From: an uncultured Bacteroidota bacterium
GTDB lineage: Bacteria; Bacteroidota; Bacteroidia; Bacteroidales; 4484-276
DNA length: 52,743 nt
Assembly (NCBI GenBank): GCA_903944895.1
Contig: CAJATL010000298.1
Location: forward strand, 1 to 52,743
Direction of reading: 5' to 3'
The notes beneath the pieces are model-generated. The model saw only the letters and a program-made list of their open reading frames with translations, was not told where the DNA came from and made no database searches. A program made the position numbers and the translations under genes. Below are positions 34,100 through 44,051 of the stretch, piece after piece (positions within the stretch are counted from its first letter, which is position 1; each line of letters opens with the position of its first letter).

Positions 34100-36670
34100 A
34101 TGGAAGCTAAATTTTCACAGCGAGTTAAAGATGTACTTACCTTCAGTCGCGAAGAAGCCGTTAGATTAGGCAACGATTACATAGGCGTTGAACATCTGAT
34201 TTTAGGCATTCTTCGTGAAGGAGAAGGATTGGCAATACAAATATTAAATTATTTGGGGGTTGATCTGCAGGAATACAAAAAAGCAATCGAGCGCTCGATT
34301 GTAACCAATTTTGTCCCCGGAAGTAAAAAACTTGAAAACATACCTTTAATTAAACAAGCCGAAAGAGCTTTAAAATTAACCTACCTCGAAGCCAAATTGT
34401 ACAACAGCGAATTGATTGGTACCGAACATTTATTGTTGGCCATTCTAAAAGATGAAGACAATGTGGTTACCCGTACCTTTAGTAGTTACGGTGTTGATTA
34501 CGATAGTGTTAAAGAAGAACTTCAGGCAATTATGACCAACAGCGATATGGAAAAAGAAGAATTACCAGAAATAAAACCTGATCCAAAAGATGAATTTCCA
34601 GGCGGTCAGATGGAAGATGATTTTGATGAAGGAAGGGGTTTTAGCAAACAAAGCAAGAAACCCGGCGAATCAAAATCAAAAACACCGGTTCTCGACAACT
34701 TTGGTCGTGACCTGACAAAATCAGCCGAAGAAGGAAAATTAGACCCAATTGTAGGCCGTGAAAAGGAACTGGAGCGAATTGCACAAATTCTCAGCCGCCG
34801 CAAAAAAAACAACCCGATTCTTATTGGTGAACCTGGTGTAGGGAAATCTGCTATTGCTGAGGGCCTTGCGCTGCGTATTGTTAACAGAAAGGTTTCGAGA
34901 GCCTTGTTTAACAAACGGATTGTTACGCTTGATCTTGCCTCTTTGGTTGCCGGCACAAAATATCGAGGGCAATTTGAGGAACGGATGAAGGCCGTTTTAA
35001 ATGAACTGGAGAAAAATCCAAACATCATTTTGTTCATCGATGAAATTCATACCATCGTTGGCGCTGGCAATGCATCAGGATCTCTTGATGCATCCAATAT
35101 GTTTAAACCAGCGCTTGCAAGAGGTGAAATCCAGTGTGTTGGAGCTACAACGCTTGATGAGTACAGGCAATACATCGAAAAAGATGGTGCACTTGAGCGA
35201 CGGTTTCAGAAAATTTTAGTCGATCCGACAACCATCGATGAAACCACTGAAATCCTTCATAATATCAAAGAAAAATATGAAGACCACCACCTTGTAAAAT
35301 ATACCGATGAAGCTATCAAAGCCTGCGTTACCCTCACAGCGCGCTACATCAGCGACAGATTTTTGCCCGACAAGGCCATTGACGCGCTGGATGAGGCTGG
35401 CAGCAGGGTTCATATTACCCACATGCACGTTCCAAGCAGAATAATTCAAATCGAAAACAGGATCGAGGAAGTTAAAGGTGAAAAATCGAAAGCCATTGGT
35501 AGCCAGAAATTTGAAGAAGCAGCAAGGTTCAGAGATATCGAACGGAAACTCCAGGAAGAGCTTGATCTGGAAAAAAGAAAGTGGGAAGAGGATTCACGTA
35601 TCAATCGTGAAATTGTAAATGAAGAAAATGTTGCCGAAGTTGTTGCCATGATGACTGGCGTGCCGGTTAAACGCATTGCCCAGACTGAAGGTAACCGGCT
35701 GATTAAGATGGAAACCGAACTTCAGGGATCTGTTGTTGGTCAGGATGAAGCCATCAATAAAGTGGTTAAAGCCATTCGCCGAAATCGTGCCGGCCTTAAA
35801 GATCCGAATAAACCAATCGGAAGTTTCATTTTTCTAGGTCCTACCGGAGTTGGAAAAACCCATCTTGCCAAGGTTTTGGCCAAGTATCTTTTTGATTCTG
35901 AAGATGCGTTGGTACGAATCGACATGAGCGAATACATGGAGAAGTTTTCCGTATCGCGTCTCGTAGGAGCGCCTCCAGGCTATGTTGGCTATGAAGAAGG
36001 AGGCCAGCTTACCGAAAAAGTTCGCCGGAAACCTTATTCAATTGTACTTTTGGATGAAATCGAAAAGGCCCACCCTGACGTTTATCACCTGCTGCTGCAG
36101 GTTTTGGATGATGGTTTAATTACCGACAGCCTTGGACGAAGGATTGATTTTAAAAATACAATCATCATCATGACTTCAAATATTGGATCGCGGCAGTTAA
36201 AAGACTTCGGAAGTGGTGTTGGTTTTAACACTAGTGCCAAAACTGAATCCAAAAACAAACATGCTCAGGGTGTCATCGAAAATGCACTTAAAAAGACTTT
36301 CGCACCTGAATTTTTAAACCGAATTGATGATGTGGTGATTTTTGATTCGCTCGAACGTGAAAGCATCCATAAAATCATCGATATCGAACTTAAGCATCTT
36401 TATAAACGCATCAACGAATTGGGTTATCAGATTGAAGTTTCGGAAGATGCCAAGGATTTTATCGTCGAAAAAGGCTGGGATGCCCAATTTGGTGCAAGAC
36501 CGCTAAAGCGTGCCATTCAAAAATATGTTGAAGATCCGCTGGCCGAGGAAATCATTAAAACAAAGATTCATGAAAGTGACCTGATCAGCGTGAACTACGT
36601 TAAAGACCAGGAAGAATTAGATATTAAGATTATTACTCATGAAAAGGAATTAACGCAGGCTCCTTCCTGA
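34100..36670 (+). CDS. clpC: ClpC-type AAA+ chaperone/protease ATPase
   Basis: 856 residues. Order: Clp N repeats (about 1-145, [24 protein letters not shown]); an acidic linker (about 150-200, [17 protein letters not shown]); AAA-1 with Walker A GEPGVGKS at 243-250 and Walker B LFIDEIHT; a UVR-containing middle segment (about 450-495, [20 protein letters not shown]), which separates ClpC from ClpA and the longer-coiled ClpB; AAA-2 with Walker A GPTGVGKT at 580-587 and [22 protein letters not shown]; and a C-terminal D2 domain. It unfolds proteins for ClpP in the cytoplasm. It is followed by a strong inverted-repeat terminator and then the acyl-CoA dehydrogenase. Confidence 0.95.
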   Translation: MEAKFSQRVKDVLTFSREEAVRLGNDYIGVEHLILGILREGEGLAIQILNYLGVDLQEYKKAIERSIVTNFVPGSKKLENIPLIKQAERALKLTYLEAKLYNSELIGTEHLLLAILKDEDNVVTRTFSSYGVDYDSVKEELQAIMTNSDMEKEELPEIKPDPKDEFPGGQMEDDFDEGRGFSKQSKKPGESKSKTPVLDNFGRDLTKSAEEGKLDPIVGREKELERIAQILSRRKKNNPILIGEPGVGKSAIAEGLALRIVNRKVSRALFNKRIVTLDLASLVAGTKYRGQFEERMKAVLNELEKNPNIILFIDEIHTIVGAGNASGSLDASNMFKPALARGEIQCVGATTLDEYRQYIEKDGALERRFQKILVDPTTIDETTEILHNIKEKYEDHHLVKYTDEAIKACVTLTARYISDRFLPDKAIDALDEAGSRVHITHMHVPSRIIQIENRIEEVKGEKSKAIGSQKFEEAARFRDIERKLQEELDLEKRKWEEDSRINREIVNEENVAEVVAMMTGVPVKRIAQTEGNRLIKMETELQGSVVGQDEAINKVVKAIRRNRAGLKDPNKPIGSFIFLGPTGVGKTHLAKVLAKYLFDSEDALVRIDMSEYMEKFSVSRLVGAPPGYVGYEEGGQLTEKVRRKPYSIVLLDEIEKAHPDVYHLLLQVLDDGLITDSLGRRIDFKNTIIIMTSNIGSRQLKDFGSGVGFNTSAKTESKNKHAQGVIENALKKTFAPEFLNRIDDVVIFDSLERESIHKIIDIELKHLYKRINELGYQIEVSEDAKDFIVEKGWDAQFGARPLKRAIQKYVEDPLAEEIIKTKIHESDLISVNYVKDQEELDIKIITHEKELTQAPS

Positions 36671-36677
36671 GTTTAAA

Positions 36678-36742
36678 GGCCGTATTCAAAGCTTTCTTTT
36701 TTCAGTAAATTGAAAATGAATACTTTTAATACGGCCATTTTT
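36678..36742 (+). terminator. Terminator of clpC
   Basis: GGCCGTATT (36678-36686) and AATACGGCC (36728-36736) form a perfect 9-bp stem around a 41-nt AT-rich loop with further inner pairing (ATTCA/TGAAT), followed by a T-rich tract. It lies just after the clpC stop. Confidence 0.7.
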
Positions 36743-36803
36743 ATGTCTGTTCATAATTTGCTTCAGAATTGATTTTTCAGGATTTCCAAAAATAAAACAT
36801 TCT

Positions 36804-36811
36804 TATCTTTG
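36804..36811 (+). promoter_or_regulatory. -7 box of acyl-CoA dehydrogenase gene
   Basis: TATCTTTG matches the TAnnTTTG consensus 29 nt upstream of the ATG at 36841. The -33 region is T-rich without a clean TTTG. Confidence 0.55.
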
Positions 36812-36840
36812 CCGCCAATTTCGTAAAAAAAATCAAAATA

Positions 36841-38625
36841 ATGGCAAAAGACAACATTTTAAAAGGCGGAGAATTTCTTATCAAAGAAACAGAAGCAAAT
36901 GATATTTTTATTCCTGAAGAATTTACAGAGGAACAGTTAATGATTGCCGATACCTGCGCAGGCTTTCTCGAGCAGGAGGTTTATCCGATCCTCGATAACA
37001 TCGACAGCCAGGAAGAAGGTTTGATGAAGGGCCTTCTTAAAAAAGCCGGCGAACTTGGATTACTGGGAATTTCGGTTCCTGAAGAGTATGATGGTTTTGA
37101 TCAGAGTTTTGTTACTTCCATGCTGGCAAGCGAATACATGGGCGCTGGTTACTCATTTTCGGTAGCTTACTCTGCTCATACCGGGATTGGTTCATTGCCG
37201 ATAGTTTATTATGGCAATGCCGAGCAAAAAAGTAAATATCTGCCAAGCCTGGCAACCGGTGAACTTACCTCGGCTTATTGTTTAACTGAACCTAATGCCG
37301 GCTCAGATGCAAATTCAGGAAAAACCAATGCTGTTTTAACCGAAGATGGGAAACATTATCTCCTCAACGGCCAGAAAATGTGGATTACAAATGGTGGTTT
37401 TGCCGATTTGCTCACGGTTTTCGCAAAGATCGACAACGACAGGGTTTTAAGTGCCTTTCTTGTTGAGCGCGAATTTCCGGGCATTAAGTTTAATCCCGAA
37501 GAAAAGAAAATGGGAATTAAAGGTTCCTCAACAGTTCAGATATTTTTTAATGATTGCAAAGTTCCTGTCGAAAATTTACTCGGCAAAAGAGGCGAAGGCT
37601 TTAGAATTGCCTTAAGCATTTTGCACATGGGACGTATAAAATTGGGCGGAACAGTCCTTGGAGCAGCAAAACGCGCAATAACCCAATCAGTAAATTATGC
37701 CAACGAACGGAAACAATTCGGCACGCGAATTTCGAGCTTTGGTGCAATTCAGCATAAACTTGCCGAACAAGTTATCAAAACCTGGGTCACCGAATCTTCG
37801 GTTTATCGCGTCAGCGACAATATCGATCATGTTATCGCTTCTTTAAAAGAACAAGGTTACGAAAAAGGAAAAGCTTCAATCGAAGGAATCGCACAATACG
37901 CTATCGAAGCTGCATTCTTAAAAGTTTTTGGTTCCGAATCGCTGAATTTTATTGTTGATGAAGCCGTTCAGATTTTTGGTGGTATGGGTTTTTCTTCGGA
38001 AACACCCGTTGACAGAGCTTATCGGGATTCGAGGATAAACAGGATTTTTGAAGGAACCAACGAAATTAACCGCATGCTGGTTGTTGACACAACAATTAAA
38101 AAAGCGCTAAAAGAAGGTTTTGATGTTTCAAGATATTCGCATTCAATTTTAAAAGAACTCGAAAATAAACAAGAAGTCGCAATTCCTACGGATTATTATG
38201 GTGAGAAAAAACACTATATCCGTAACTTTAAAAAAGCTGCTTTGCTGATGCTTGGGACTGTTTCGGAGACTTTCCAGCGAAATCTCACCAGCGAACAGGA
38301 AATTCTCTTTAACGTTTCTGATATTATCATGCAGATCTACCCTGCCGAATCATCTTTGCTGAGAATCGAAAAATTAGAAGGCCTGAGAGGAGCTGAAGCA
38401 GTTCAAATTTATAAAGATATTGTTGATGTTTTTATTTATGATGCTGCCGGCATTATCAGGAAAAGTGGTTTTGATGCCATCAATTCTTTTGCAGAAGGCG
38501 AGCATTATGAAAAATTGACCGGCTATATCGACGATCTTACAAAGGTTGCTCCAATAAATATCAAAGCTGCCAGAAGACGGATTGCTGCAAAACTGATCGA
38601 AGACAACAAGTACGATTTTAAATAA
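36841..38625 (+). CDS. Acyl-CoA dehydrogenase, long form
   Basis: 594 residues. The N-terminal two thirds are the classic acyl-CoA dehydrogenase fold: YCLTEPNAGSDANS, GQKMWITNGGFADLLTVFAKI, GSSTVQIFFNDCKVP, RKQFGTRISSFGAIQHKLAEQ, and IFEGTNEINR, where Glu404 is the likely catalytic base. A C-terminal extension of about 180 residues follows (about 415-594), helical, similar to the extra domain of very-long-chain/ACAD9-like enzymes common in Bacteroidota. It would oxidise acyl-CoA in beta-oxidation using FAD. It converges with a second, ordinary-length dehydrogenase at 38727. Confidence 0.93.
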   Translation: MAKDNILKGGEFLIKETEANDIFIPEEFTEEQLMIADTCAGFLEQEVYPILDNIDSQEEGLMKGLLKKAGELGLLGISVPEEYDGFDQSFVTSMLASEYMGAGYSFSVAYSAHTGIGSLPIVYYGNAEQKSKYLPSLATGELTSAYCLTEPNAGSDANSGKTNAVLTEDGKHYLLNGQKMWITNGGFADLLTVFAKIDNDRVLSAFLVEREFPGIKFNPEEKKMGIKGSSTVQIFFNDCKVPVENLLGKRGEGFRIALSILHMGRIKLGGTVLGAAKRAITQSVNYANERKQFGTRISSFGAIQHKLAEQVIKTWVTESSVYRVSDNIDHVIASLKEQGYEKGKASIEGIAQYAIEAAFLKVFGSESLNFIVDEAVQIFGGMGFSSETPVDRAYRDSRINRIFEGTNEINRMLVVDTTIKKALKEGFDVSRYSHSILKELENKQEVAIPTDYYGEKKHYIRNFKKAALLMLGTVSETFQRNLTSEQEILFNVSDIIMQIYPAESSLLRIEKLEGLRGAEAVQIYKDIVDVFIYDAAGIIRKSGFDAINSFAEGEHYEKLTGYIDDLTKVAPINIKAARRRIAAKLIEDNKYDFK

Positions 38626-38653
38626 TCAGGATAGACGCTTGATTTTAAGAATC

Positions 38654-38683
38654 AAAAAAGGGGACTAATCGTCCCCTTTTTTT
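38654..38683. terminator. Bidirectional terminator between two acyl-CoA dehydrogenases
   Basis: Six A, GGGGAC, loop TAATC, GTCCCC, then at least six T (38654-38683). The stem is extended by A-T pairs, and both strands end in a T-tract, so it can stop both converging genes. Confidence 0.85.
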
Positions 38684-38726
38684 GATTGGTTTTTACCTTA
38701 TTCCTTGCGCCTCACGGCTAATGCAT

Positions 38727-39872
38727 TTATTGTTTTAAAATACTTTTCGAAATTACAATTCTTTGAACCTGGTTGGTTCCTTCGTAAATCTGACAGAGTT
38801 TTGCATCACGCATCATTTTTTCAACAGCAAAATCTGTCGAATAGCCATCACCACCCATAACCTGAACAGCATCGGTGGTTACGCGCATGGCAACATCCGA
38901 AGCATATAATTTTGACATGGCCGAAAGCCTTGATGCCGATTTTTGTCCGGTATCATAAGCCCAGGCAGCGTGCCAGGTCAACATCCGGGCGGCTTCAATT
39001 TCGGTGGCCATGTCGGCCAGCATAAAACCTATAGCCTGGTTTGCCGCGATTGGTTTTCCAAACTGAATCCGGTTTTTTGCCCATTCCATCGAGGTTTCGT
39101 AGGCAGCACGGGCATTTCCGATACTTAAGGCAGCTACTCCGGTGCGCGTACGGTCGAAAGTTTTCATGGCAATGATAAAACCGGTGCCTTCGCGGCCTAA
39201 CATATTTTCGGCAGGAACTTCAACATCACGATAAATGATCTCATTTTGTACTGAAGCTTTTTGCCCCATTTTTTCGAGGTGTGGTTTAATTTCGATGCCC
39301 GGAAGGTTTGTCGGCACCACAAAAGCAGTAAGACTTCTTGACGCTTTTTCAGGATCGGTAATTGCAAAAACGGTGTGAAATGCAGCTACTTCTCCATTGG
39401 TAATAAATCTTTTATGCCCGTTCAAAATGAATTTATCACCTTTCCGGATAGCCTGCGACCTGATTCCCTGGACGTCGGAGCCGGCGTTGGGTTCGGTAAG
39501 GCAATAAGCGGCCACACCTTGAATTTCGTTGATCAGGCCAAAGAATTTTTTTTGCTGGGTTTCGTCAGCGGCAAGCAAAAGCGGTGTCAGAGCAAGTGTA
39601 TTTGCATCAATACAAATTCCAATGCCGATACATCCGGCGCCCAATTCTTCGCTCGAAAGTGCGCTATCCATAATCGAGTAGCCTTTTCCTCCAAATTGAA
39701 CCGGAACAGGACCGTTCATCATTCCTTCTTTGTAGGCTTGTTTAATGATTTCCCAGGGAAATTCGGCTAATTTGTCGTATTTCAGGCGGTTTGGAATTAT
39801 TACGCGTTCAGCAAAATCCCTGTATCTCGCCCGAATAGCTTCTTGTTGAGGAGTTAATGAAAAATCAATCAT
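38727..39872 (-). CDS. Acyl-CoA dehydrogenase, short/medium-chain type
   Basis: 381 residues, the common length for short- or medium-chain acyl-CoA dehydrogenases. Motifs: AYCLTEPNAGSDVQGI, GHKRFITNGEVAAFHTVFAIT, EKMGQKASVQNEIIYRDVEVP, NRIQFGKPIAANQAIGFMLADM, QVMGGDGYSTDFAVEKMMRDAK, and Glu364 in IYEGTNQVQR as the probable catalytic base. It oxidises acyl-CoA to enoyl-CoA with FAD, passing electrons to electron-transfer flavoprotein. Chain-length preference cannot be read here. The neighbour on the other side of the shared terminator is the long-form dehydrogenase; both are probably used in fatty acid or branched-chain catabolism. Confidence 0.93.
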   Translation of the reverse strand: MIDFSLTPQQEAIRARYRDFAERVIIPNRLKYDKLAEFPWEIIKQAYKEGMMNGPVPVQFGGKGYSIMDSALSSEELGAGCIGIGICIDANTLALTPLLLAADETQQKKFFGLINEIQGVAAYCLTEPNAGSDVQGIRSQAIRKGDKFILNGHKRFITNGEVAAFHTVFAITDPEKASRSLTAFVVPTNLPGIEIKPHLEKMGQKASVQNEIIYRDVEVPAENMLGREGTGFIIAMKTFDRTRTGVAALSIGNARAAYETSMEWAKNRIQFGKPIAANQAIGFMLADMATEIEAARMLTWHAAWAYDTGQKSASRLSAMSKLYASDVAMRVTTDAVQVMGGDGYSTDFAVEKMMRDAKLCQIYEGTNQVQRIVISKSILKQ

Positions 39873-39967
39873 CTGATAAATTATTTAGGTTAGTAATTTT
39901 TATTCCGGATGTTTGGAAAATGAAAATAAGATTGTAAATGAATTTAAGCAAAAGTATAAATTTTATC

Positions 39968-39975
39968 TAATTTTG
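39968..39975 (+). promoter_or_regulatory. -7 box of the TonB-domain gene
   Basis: TAATTTTG matches TAnnTTTG 22 nt upstream of ATG 39997, with a TTTA about 21 nt further upstream. It supports the shorter start over the ATG at 39913. Confidence 0.55.
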
Positions 39976-39996
39976 AACCGCTTTATCAAACTTATC

Positions 39997-40428
39997 ATGG
40001 AAAATAAAAAAGATCCGAAATTTTTAAAATTACCCAAATATCCGGGCGGCAAAGAGGCTTTTCAGGAGTTCGTAAAAAAAAATCTGAAATACCCGAAAGA
40101 GGCCTTCGACAAAAAGATTGAAGGTGCTGTTTTTGTGATGTATCGTGTTGATGGAATGGGCAATATAATCGAGGTTCAGGTTACAAAAGGCCTTGGTTTT
40201 GGTTGCGATGAAGAAGCCATCAGAGTGATTAAGCTGATGAGCTATGAGAAAGCAAAAAACCGTGGTTTGCGCGTTGTGGCCACCATGCGTACCCGGATCA
40301 ACTTCAAATTACCAAAAGCCCCTGAAATTCAGTTTGAATACACCGCCAAACCAAAACCAGCAGCAACAGCCACCAAAAAAACCGAAAAACCAGCTGGTGA
40401 ATCTTACGAATACACCATTACTTTCTAA
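39997..40428 (+). CDS. Soluble TonB C-terminal-domain protein
   Basis: 143 residues from ATG 39997; the in-frame ATG at 39913 adds 28 residues but lies upstream of the likely promoter. The core is a TonB C-terminal domain: YPGGKEAFQEFVKKNLKYPKEAFDKKIEGAVFVMYRVDGMGNIIEVQV, then GCDEEAIRVIKLM and RVVATMRTRINFKLP. TonB normally links inner-membrane energy to outer-membrane receptors, but this protein has no signal peptide or membrane anchor and ends in a Lys/Pro/Thr-rich tail, so its role is unclear. It may act as a stand-alone fold in the cytoplasm. Confidence 0.8.
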   Translation: MENKKDPKFLKLPKYPGGKEAFQEFVKKNLKYPKEAFDKKIEGAVFVMYRVDGMGNIIEVQVTKGLGFGCDEEAIRVIKLMSYEKAKNRGLRVVATMRTRINFKLPKAPEIQFEYTAKPKPAATATKKTEKPAGESYEYTITF

Positions 40429-40462
40429 ATTAGGCTGTCTTTTTTGGTTGACTATTTTATCA

Positions 40463-41632
40463 TCAATTAATTTTAACTGATTTTAATCCACCGGTTTCAG
40501 GAACAAATTCAACTTTTAGCTGGTCAGCATCCAGGTTTTTTACGATTCCCAGTTGGTTAACAATGATTGGTTTATTGAAAAGTTCGTCATTTTCAAGAGA
40601 GATTATCACCTTTGCCATTTCCGGGATTCGATAAAAGAAACCTTTTGGCTGATCATTCTTGGTTTCTAATGGAATAAAGTCTCCTGTAACTTTTGAAAAA
40701 CCATTCACTTCGATCCGCAGTTTGACTATTTCACCAGAGTTACTTAACACAGGGCTGATACCGCTGTTTTTCGAAAACCGGAACATCGAAATTTCACCAT
40801 TATCTGTTTCCCAGCCTGGTGTGTAATAAAAGGAGTATCGCAAATAACTTGTCACCGATTTTCCGCAAAACATAGCAAGGTACTCGTTTTCCTGCTTTTC
40901 CAACTGCTGATGCATGTATTGGATGGTGGCTGGTTCGTAGGGAATTTCCTGGAAACCTGTCAGCAATTTGTACTTCGAATCACGCAGTGCCTGGATTTTT
41001 CCAAGAATTTCACTTGCCAGTTCTTCATCAGTTTTCTCGGTGGTTCGTGCCCTGAAAATATATTTTTGGATGATGGCAGTATCAACCGTTACTTTTCGGA
41101 TGATCGTATCAATCTTAGCCTTAATATTTCCAAAAGCCTGGAACTGGTACAATTCAGATGCATCCGATTTGCGCTCCTCAGCAAAAACTATTTGTTCTCT
41201 GATTTCAGCAACATTTTTGTCTTTTTCAGCTTCAAACGTCGAACAAAGAAATCCGGCCTCATTAAACCGGAGGCTGACTGCACCGGTATTTTTTCCTGAC
41301 TTTGCGACCATTTCAACAAAATAAACCTGCTCAGGGTCAGGTTCCGGAACTGGCAAAACATGCACGTCTTCAATTTCATAGTTGGTAAAATCGAACTTAA
41401 TGGCATCTTTAATTCCAACATATTTTTCGGCCAGATCCGACAAGGGGCCTTTTACGTTGTCGGTAGTTTTTACAACTACATCAACTTTTAGTACCGTTCG
41501 CGGAAGCATATAAAAAATACCATATTTTTCGGATGGCTTAGTTGTTGAATTTACCTGATAAACATTGATTTGAGCCTGAATCGTTCCTATCAAAAGAACA
41601 AAAACTACAAGCATTGAAGCGCCTTTTTTCAT
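40463..41632 (-). CDS. Secreted DUF4831-family protein
   Basis: 389 residues from ATG 41632; an upstream in-frame ATG adds 12 residues before the signal peptide. The signal (4-20) ends IQAQ. The domain begins YGIFYMLPRTVLKVDVVV, then GPLSDLAEKYVGIKDAI, AVSLRFNEAGFLCS and a C-terminal region with FFYRIPEMAKVIISLEND, which matches DUF4831 as found in Bacteroidales. Function unknown; it is presumably periplasmic or lipid-side. It lies downstream of glutamine synthetase III on the same strand but a terminator separates them. It converges with the TonB-domain gene. Confidence 0.8.
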   Translation of the reverse strand: MKKGASMLVVFVLLIGTIQAQINVYQVNSTTKPSEKYGIFYMLPRTVLKVDVVVKTTDNVKGPLSDLAEKYVGIKDAIKFDFTNYEIEDVHVLPVPEPDPEQVYFVEMVAKSGKNTGAVSLRFNEAGFLCSTFEAEKDKNVAEIREQIVFAEERKSDASELYQFQAFGNIKAKIDTIIRKVTVDTAIIQKYIFRARTTEKTDEELASEILGKIQALRDSKYKLLTGFQEIPYEPATIQYMHQQLEKQENEYLAMFCGKSVTSYLRYSFYYTPGWETDNGEISMFRFSKNSGISPVLSNSGEIVKLRIEVNGFSKVTGDFIPLETKNDQPKGFFYRIPEMAKVIISLENDELFNKPIIVNQLGIVKNLDADQLKVEFVPETGGLKSVKIN

Positions 41633-41683
41633 AAAGATTTTAAATTTTGGGTAAAAATAGAAAAACAAAATGGCTTGAAAAAG

Positions 41684-41711
41684 AAAAACCGGGAAAACAT
41701 CATTTCCCGGT
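41684..41711 (-). terminator. Terminator of glutamine synthetase gene
   Basis: ACCGGGAAA (41688-41696), loop ACATCA, TTTCCCGGT (41703-41711): a perfect 9-bp stem. On the minus strand it ends in a T-rich tract (TTTTCTTTTT), so it stops glnN transcription and insulates the DUF4831 gene. Confidence 0.85.
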
Positions 41712-41736
41712 CTTGTAAATGTCCTTTCTAAAAGTC

Positions 41737-43911
41737 CTATTTCAAAAATAAAAGCTCGCGATATTTTGGTAATGGCCAGAGTTTATCATCAACAAGCAGT
41801 TCGAGTTTATCAACATGGTAGCGGATAATATCAAAATAAGGAAGTACCTTTTTGTTGTATTCCAGCGCTTGTTCCTGCATATCCTCAATTTTGTTGGCGA
41901 TTTTGCGCTCATCAATCATTTTGTTTACGTTATCTCTGATTTCGGAAATATGCTCCGAAATATCTTTGATGGATTGCAATTGGTTTTTCGAAAGCTTGAC
42001 GAATGATTTGGTGTCGAGCACTTCTTTTAATCCTTTTACATTTTCGATAAGAATATTCTGATACTGGATTGCCACCGGAATTACATGATTTGTCGCAAGA
42101 TCGCCAATCACGCGTGATTCGATCTGGATTTGCATCGTGTATTTTTCCATTTTAATTTCATGACGGGCCAGCATTTCGCGTTTGGTCAATATTCCATGGG
42201 CTTCGTAAAGTGCAATGGTTTGTTCCGAAAGCCCTTTAATCAAAGCATCCGGAGTATTTTTGATGTTGGATAAACCACGTTTTTCGGCTTCAGCAGCCCA
42301 TTCTTCACCATAAGAGTTGCCTTCGAAAAGAACTGCTTTACATTCTTTGATGTATCTCTGAAGCACATGTAAAATGGCATCCTGCTTTTTCATTTTCTTT
42401 TCGATGAGCACATCAACCTCTGCTTTAAATTTCAAAAGTTGGTCGGCCATAATTAGATTAAGCGGTGTCATGGCTTTCGAGCAAGTTGAAGATGAACCTA
42501 CCGCTCTGAATTCGAATTTGTTGCCGGTAAATGCAAATGGTGAAGTCCGGTTACGGTCGGTGTTGTCGAGCAGAATTTCGGGAATTTTTGGAATATTAAG
42601 ATTCAAATCGAAATTATTGTCTTTTGCAACGGTGCCCAGACTTTCGAGCTCGTTAATAACTTTAGTAAGCTGCGTTCCGATAAACGCTGAAATAATTGCA
42701 GGAGGTGCTTCATTGGCTCCAAGCCGGTGGTCGTTTGATGCTGAAGCTATTGATGACCGGATTAAATCGGCGTGGGTGTGAACGGCCTTTAAAATATTTA
42801 CCAAAATAGTTAAGAATCGCAGGTTGGATTTTGGGTCTTTTCCCGGCGAAAGCAAATTTATGCCTGTATTTGTAGCCAGCGCCCAGTTGTTGTGTTTACC
42901 TGAACCATTAACTTTTGCGAATGGTTTTTCGTGAAGTAAAACTACAAAATGATGCCTAGTAGCAACCCTTTTCATGAGGTGCATCAACAATTGGTTGTGG
43001 TCGACAGCAAGGTTTGCTTCCTCGTAAACCGGGGCACATTCAAATTGATTAGGAGCAACTTCGTTGTGCCGGGTTTTTACAGGAATCCCCAAACGATGGG
43101 CTTCGTACTCAAATTCCTTCATAAATTCCATCACCCTTGCCGGGATGGTTCCAAAATAGTGATCACTAAGCTGTTGATCCTTTGCAGATGAATGTCCAAA
43201 AACTGTACGTCCGGTCAGGATTAAATCAGGACGGGAATTGTACAATGCCGAATCAACCAGGAAATATTCCTGCTCCCAACCCAGGGTGGCAACAACCTTG
43301 GTTACATCTTTATCAAAATAATTGCAAACAGCAGTTGCTGCTTTATCCACGGCTGTCAGCGCTTTGAGCAGCGGGGTTTTGTAATCGAGCGCTTCGCCGG
43401 TGTACGAAACAAAAATCGTTGGAATACACAAGGTGCTTTCCAAAATAAAAGCTGGTGAGGTAGGATCCCAGGCTGTGTAGCCGCGAGCTTCGAAAGTATT
43501 GCGGATTCCGCCACTTGGAAAGCTTGAAGCATCGGGTTCCTGCTGGATAAGCTGGGTTCCCTGGAAGTTTTCGATTGCTTTTCCACCTTTTACAGGATTA
43601 ATAAAAGCATCATGCTTCTCGGCAGTAGCGCCGGTTAGCGGATGAAACCAGTGTGTGTAATGGGTAGCTCCTTTTGTAATTGCCCAGGCTTTTAACGAAG
43701 CCGCGATCTGATCGGCAATTTTGCGTTCGATTTTTTCGCCTTTGGTGATTGCATTTGTTACTTTTTCGTAGGCCTCTGCGGTGAGATATTCCCGCATAGC
43801 AGTCTCATTAAAAGTAAGTTCACCAAAATATTCCGAAATTTTCCCATGAGGGATATTTGCTTTTGCCGGTGTTCGTGTCGAAACAATTTCGAGTGCTTTT
43901 TTTCTTAACAT
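41737..43911 (-). CDS. glnN: Glutamine synthetase type III
   Basis: 724 residues, the long GSIII form typical of Bacteroidota, not the 450-residue GSI. Landmarks: the GSIII-specific N-terminal region, THYTHWFHPLTGATAEKHDAF, GGIRNTFEARGYTAWDP, GWEQEYFLVD, KTRHNEVAPNQFECAPVYEE (Glu residues for metal), LHEKPFAKVNGSGKHNNWAL, and the C-terminal domain with NRTSPFAFTGNKFEFRAVGSS. It makes glutamine from glutamate, ammonia and ATP in the cytoplasm. The minus-strand box TATTTTCG at 43959-43952 is a possible promoter element about 45 nt upstream. No PII or regulator gene is adjacent. Confidence 0.96.
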   Translation of the reverse strand: MLRKKALEIVSTRTPAKANIPHGKISEYFGELTFNETAMREYLTAEAYEKVTNAITKGEKIERKIADQIAASLKAWAITKGATHYTHWFHPLTGATAEKHDAFINPVKGGKAIENFQGTQLIQQEPDASSFPSGGIRNTFEARGYTAWDPTSPAFILESTLCIPTIFVSYTGEALDYKTPLLKALTAVDKAATAVCNYFDKDVTKVVATLGWEQEYFLVDSALYNSRPDLILTGRTVFGHSSAKDQQLSDHYFGTIPARVMEFMKEFEYEAHRLGIPVKTRHNEVAPNQFECAPVYEEANLAVDHNQLLMHLMKRVATRHHFVVLLHEKPFAKVNGSGKHNNWALATNTGINLLSPGKDPKSNLRFLTILVNILKAVHTHADLIRSSIASASNDHRLGANEAPPAIISAFIGTQLTKVINELESLGTVAKDNNFDLNLNIPKIPEILLDNTDRNRTSPFAFTGNKFEFRAVGSSSTCSKAMTPLNLIMADQLLKFKAEVDVLIEKKMKKQDAILHVLQRYIKECKAVLFEGNSYGEEWAAEAEKRGLSNIKNTPDALIKGLSEQTIALYEAHGILTKREMLARHEIKMEKYTMQIQIESRVIGDLATNHVIPVAIQYQNILIENVKGLKEVLDTKSFVKLSKNQLQSIKDISEHISEIRDNVNKMIDERKIANKIEDMQEQALEYNKKVLPYFDIIRYHVDKLELLVDDKLWPLPKYRELLFLK

Positions 43912-44051
43912 ATTTGCTTTTTTATTAATTTGATTAATCGAAATTCATTAGCGAAAATAGAGATGATTCTCCTGTCGCAATTTCTTAAAATCTTAATATT
44001 CCTTAAACAATGTGAAACTTATCATTTACAAACTTTTTAAAGTATTCAAAT

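Noticed and set aside
34606..35037. 143-codon minus-strand frame opposite clpC
   Set aside because: Shadow of a highly conserved gene, rich in Ser/Phe/Arg typical of antisense readings.
42374..42781. 135-codon plus-strand frame opposite glnN
   Set aside because: Shadow frame without recognisable domain.
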